A stretch of 5,433 bases of DNA, taken from assembly GCA_029240955.1 (NCBI GenBank), contig JARDZH010000190.1, positions 1-5,433 of the forward strand, written 5' to 3'. Below the pieces are notes generated by a model, which was not told the DNA's origin, did no database searches, and was given only the letters and a program-made list of their open reading frames with translations. This document shows, in pieces, positions 5,411 to 5,433 of the stretch (within the stretch, counting starts at the first letter, position 1; each line of letters opens with the position of its first letter). Source of the stretch: Pseudomonas sp. Lineage in GTDB: Bacteria > Pseudomonadota > Gammaproteobacteria > Pseudomonadales > Pseudomonadaceae. The position numbers and the translations under genes were made by a program.

Positions 5411-5433
5411 CACTTTTCAGGCAAGAACTTCCC

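Overview
The window looks like a chromosomal housekeeping and catabolic segment of a Pseudomonas. The arrangement of an AsnC/Lrp regulator divergent from dadA, next to a YkgJ-type cysteine protein and a PuuB/PauB-like FAD oxidoreductase, matches the dad locus I know from P. aeruginosa and P. putida. The proteins read as typical of the P. syringae / P. fluorescens branch. That placement rests on recalled family resemblance, not on a search. I see no mobile element, tRNA, rRNA, CRISPR array or sign of recent transfer.

Layout, left to right. (1) Positions 1-1175, minus strand: the first 391 codons of a MocR-type regulator (GntR winged helix fused to an aminotransferase-like domain), cut by the left window edge. 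(2) Positions 1176-1347: a divergent control region. It carries three copies of the 7-mer TACAGAT/ATCTGTA, and a fourth lies just inside the next gene. (3) Positions 1348-1602, plus: a small arginine-rich DUF1127 protein. (4) Positions 1607-2905, minus: a FAD-dependent amine/amino-acid oxidoreductase. (5) Positions 2906-3013: a divergent region with a good sigma-70 promoter for the oxidoreductase, whose -35 box sits inside a perfect 7+7 inverted repeat. (6) Positions 3014-3367, plus: a YkgJ-family cysteine-cluster protein. (7) Positions 3374-3862, minus: the Lrp/DadR regulator. (8) Positions 3863-4019: the lrp-dadA divergent promoter region with a pair of inverted CGCAGT(T)ATATG elements and a 12-bp perfect palindrome. 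(9) Positions 4020-5333, plus: dadA. (10) A Rho-independent terminator at 5378-5410. The last 23 bases hold nothing I can identify.

The best-understood unit is lrp/dadR with dadA. DadA oxidises D-amino acids (D-alanine in particular) at the membrane and passes electrons to the respiratory chain. In P. aeruginosa the divergent Lrp-type regulator controls dadA in response to alanine. The neighbouring oxidoreductase belongs to the same DAO flavoprotein fold family but resembles enzymes of gamma-glutamyl-polyamine breakdown. The two convergent gene pairs (DUF1127/oxidoreductase, 4-bp gap; ykgJ/lrp, 6-bp gap) leave no room for terminators between them.

I found no unknown multi-gene system. The parts most worth checking are in the three divergent intergenic regions, where repeated or palindromic elements coincide with promoter positions.
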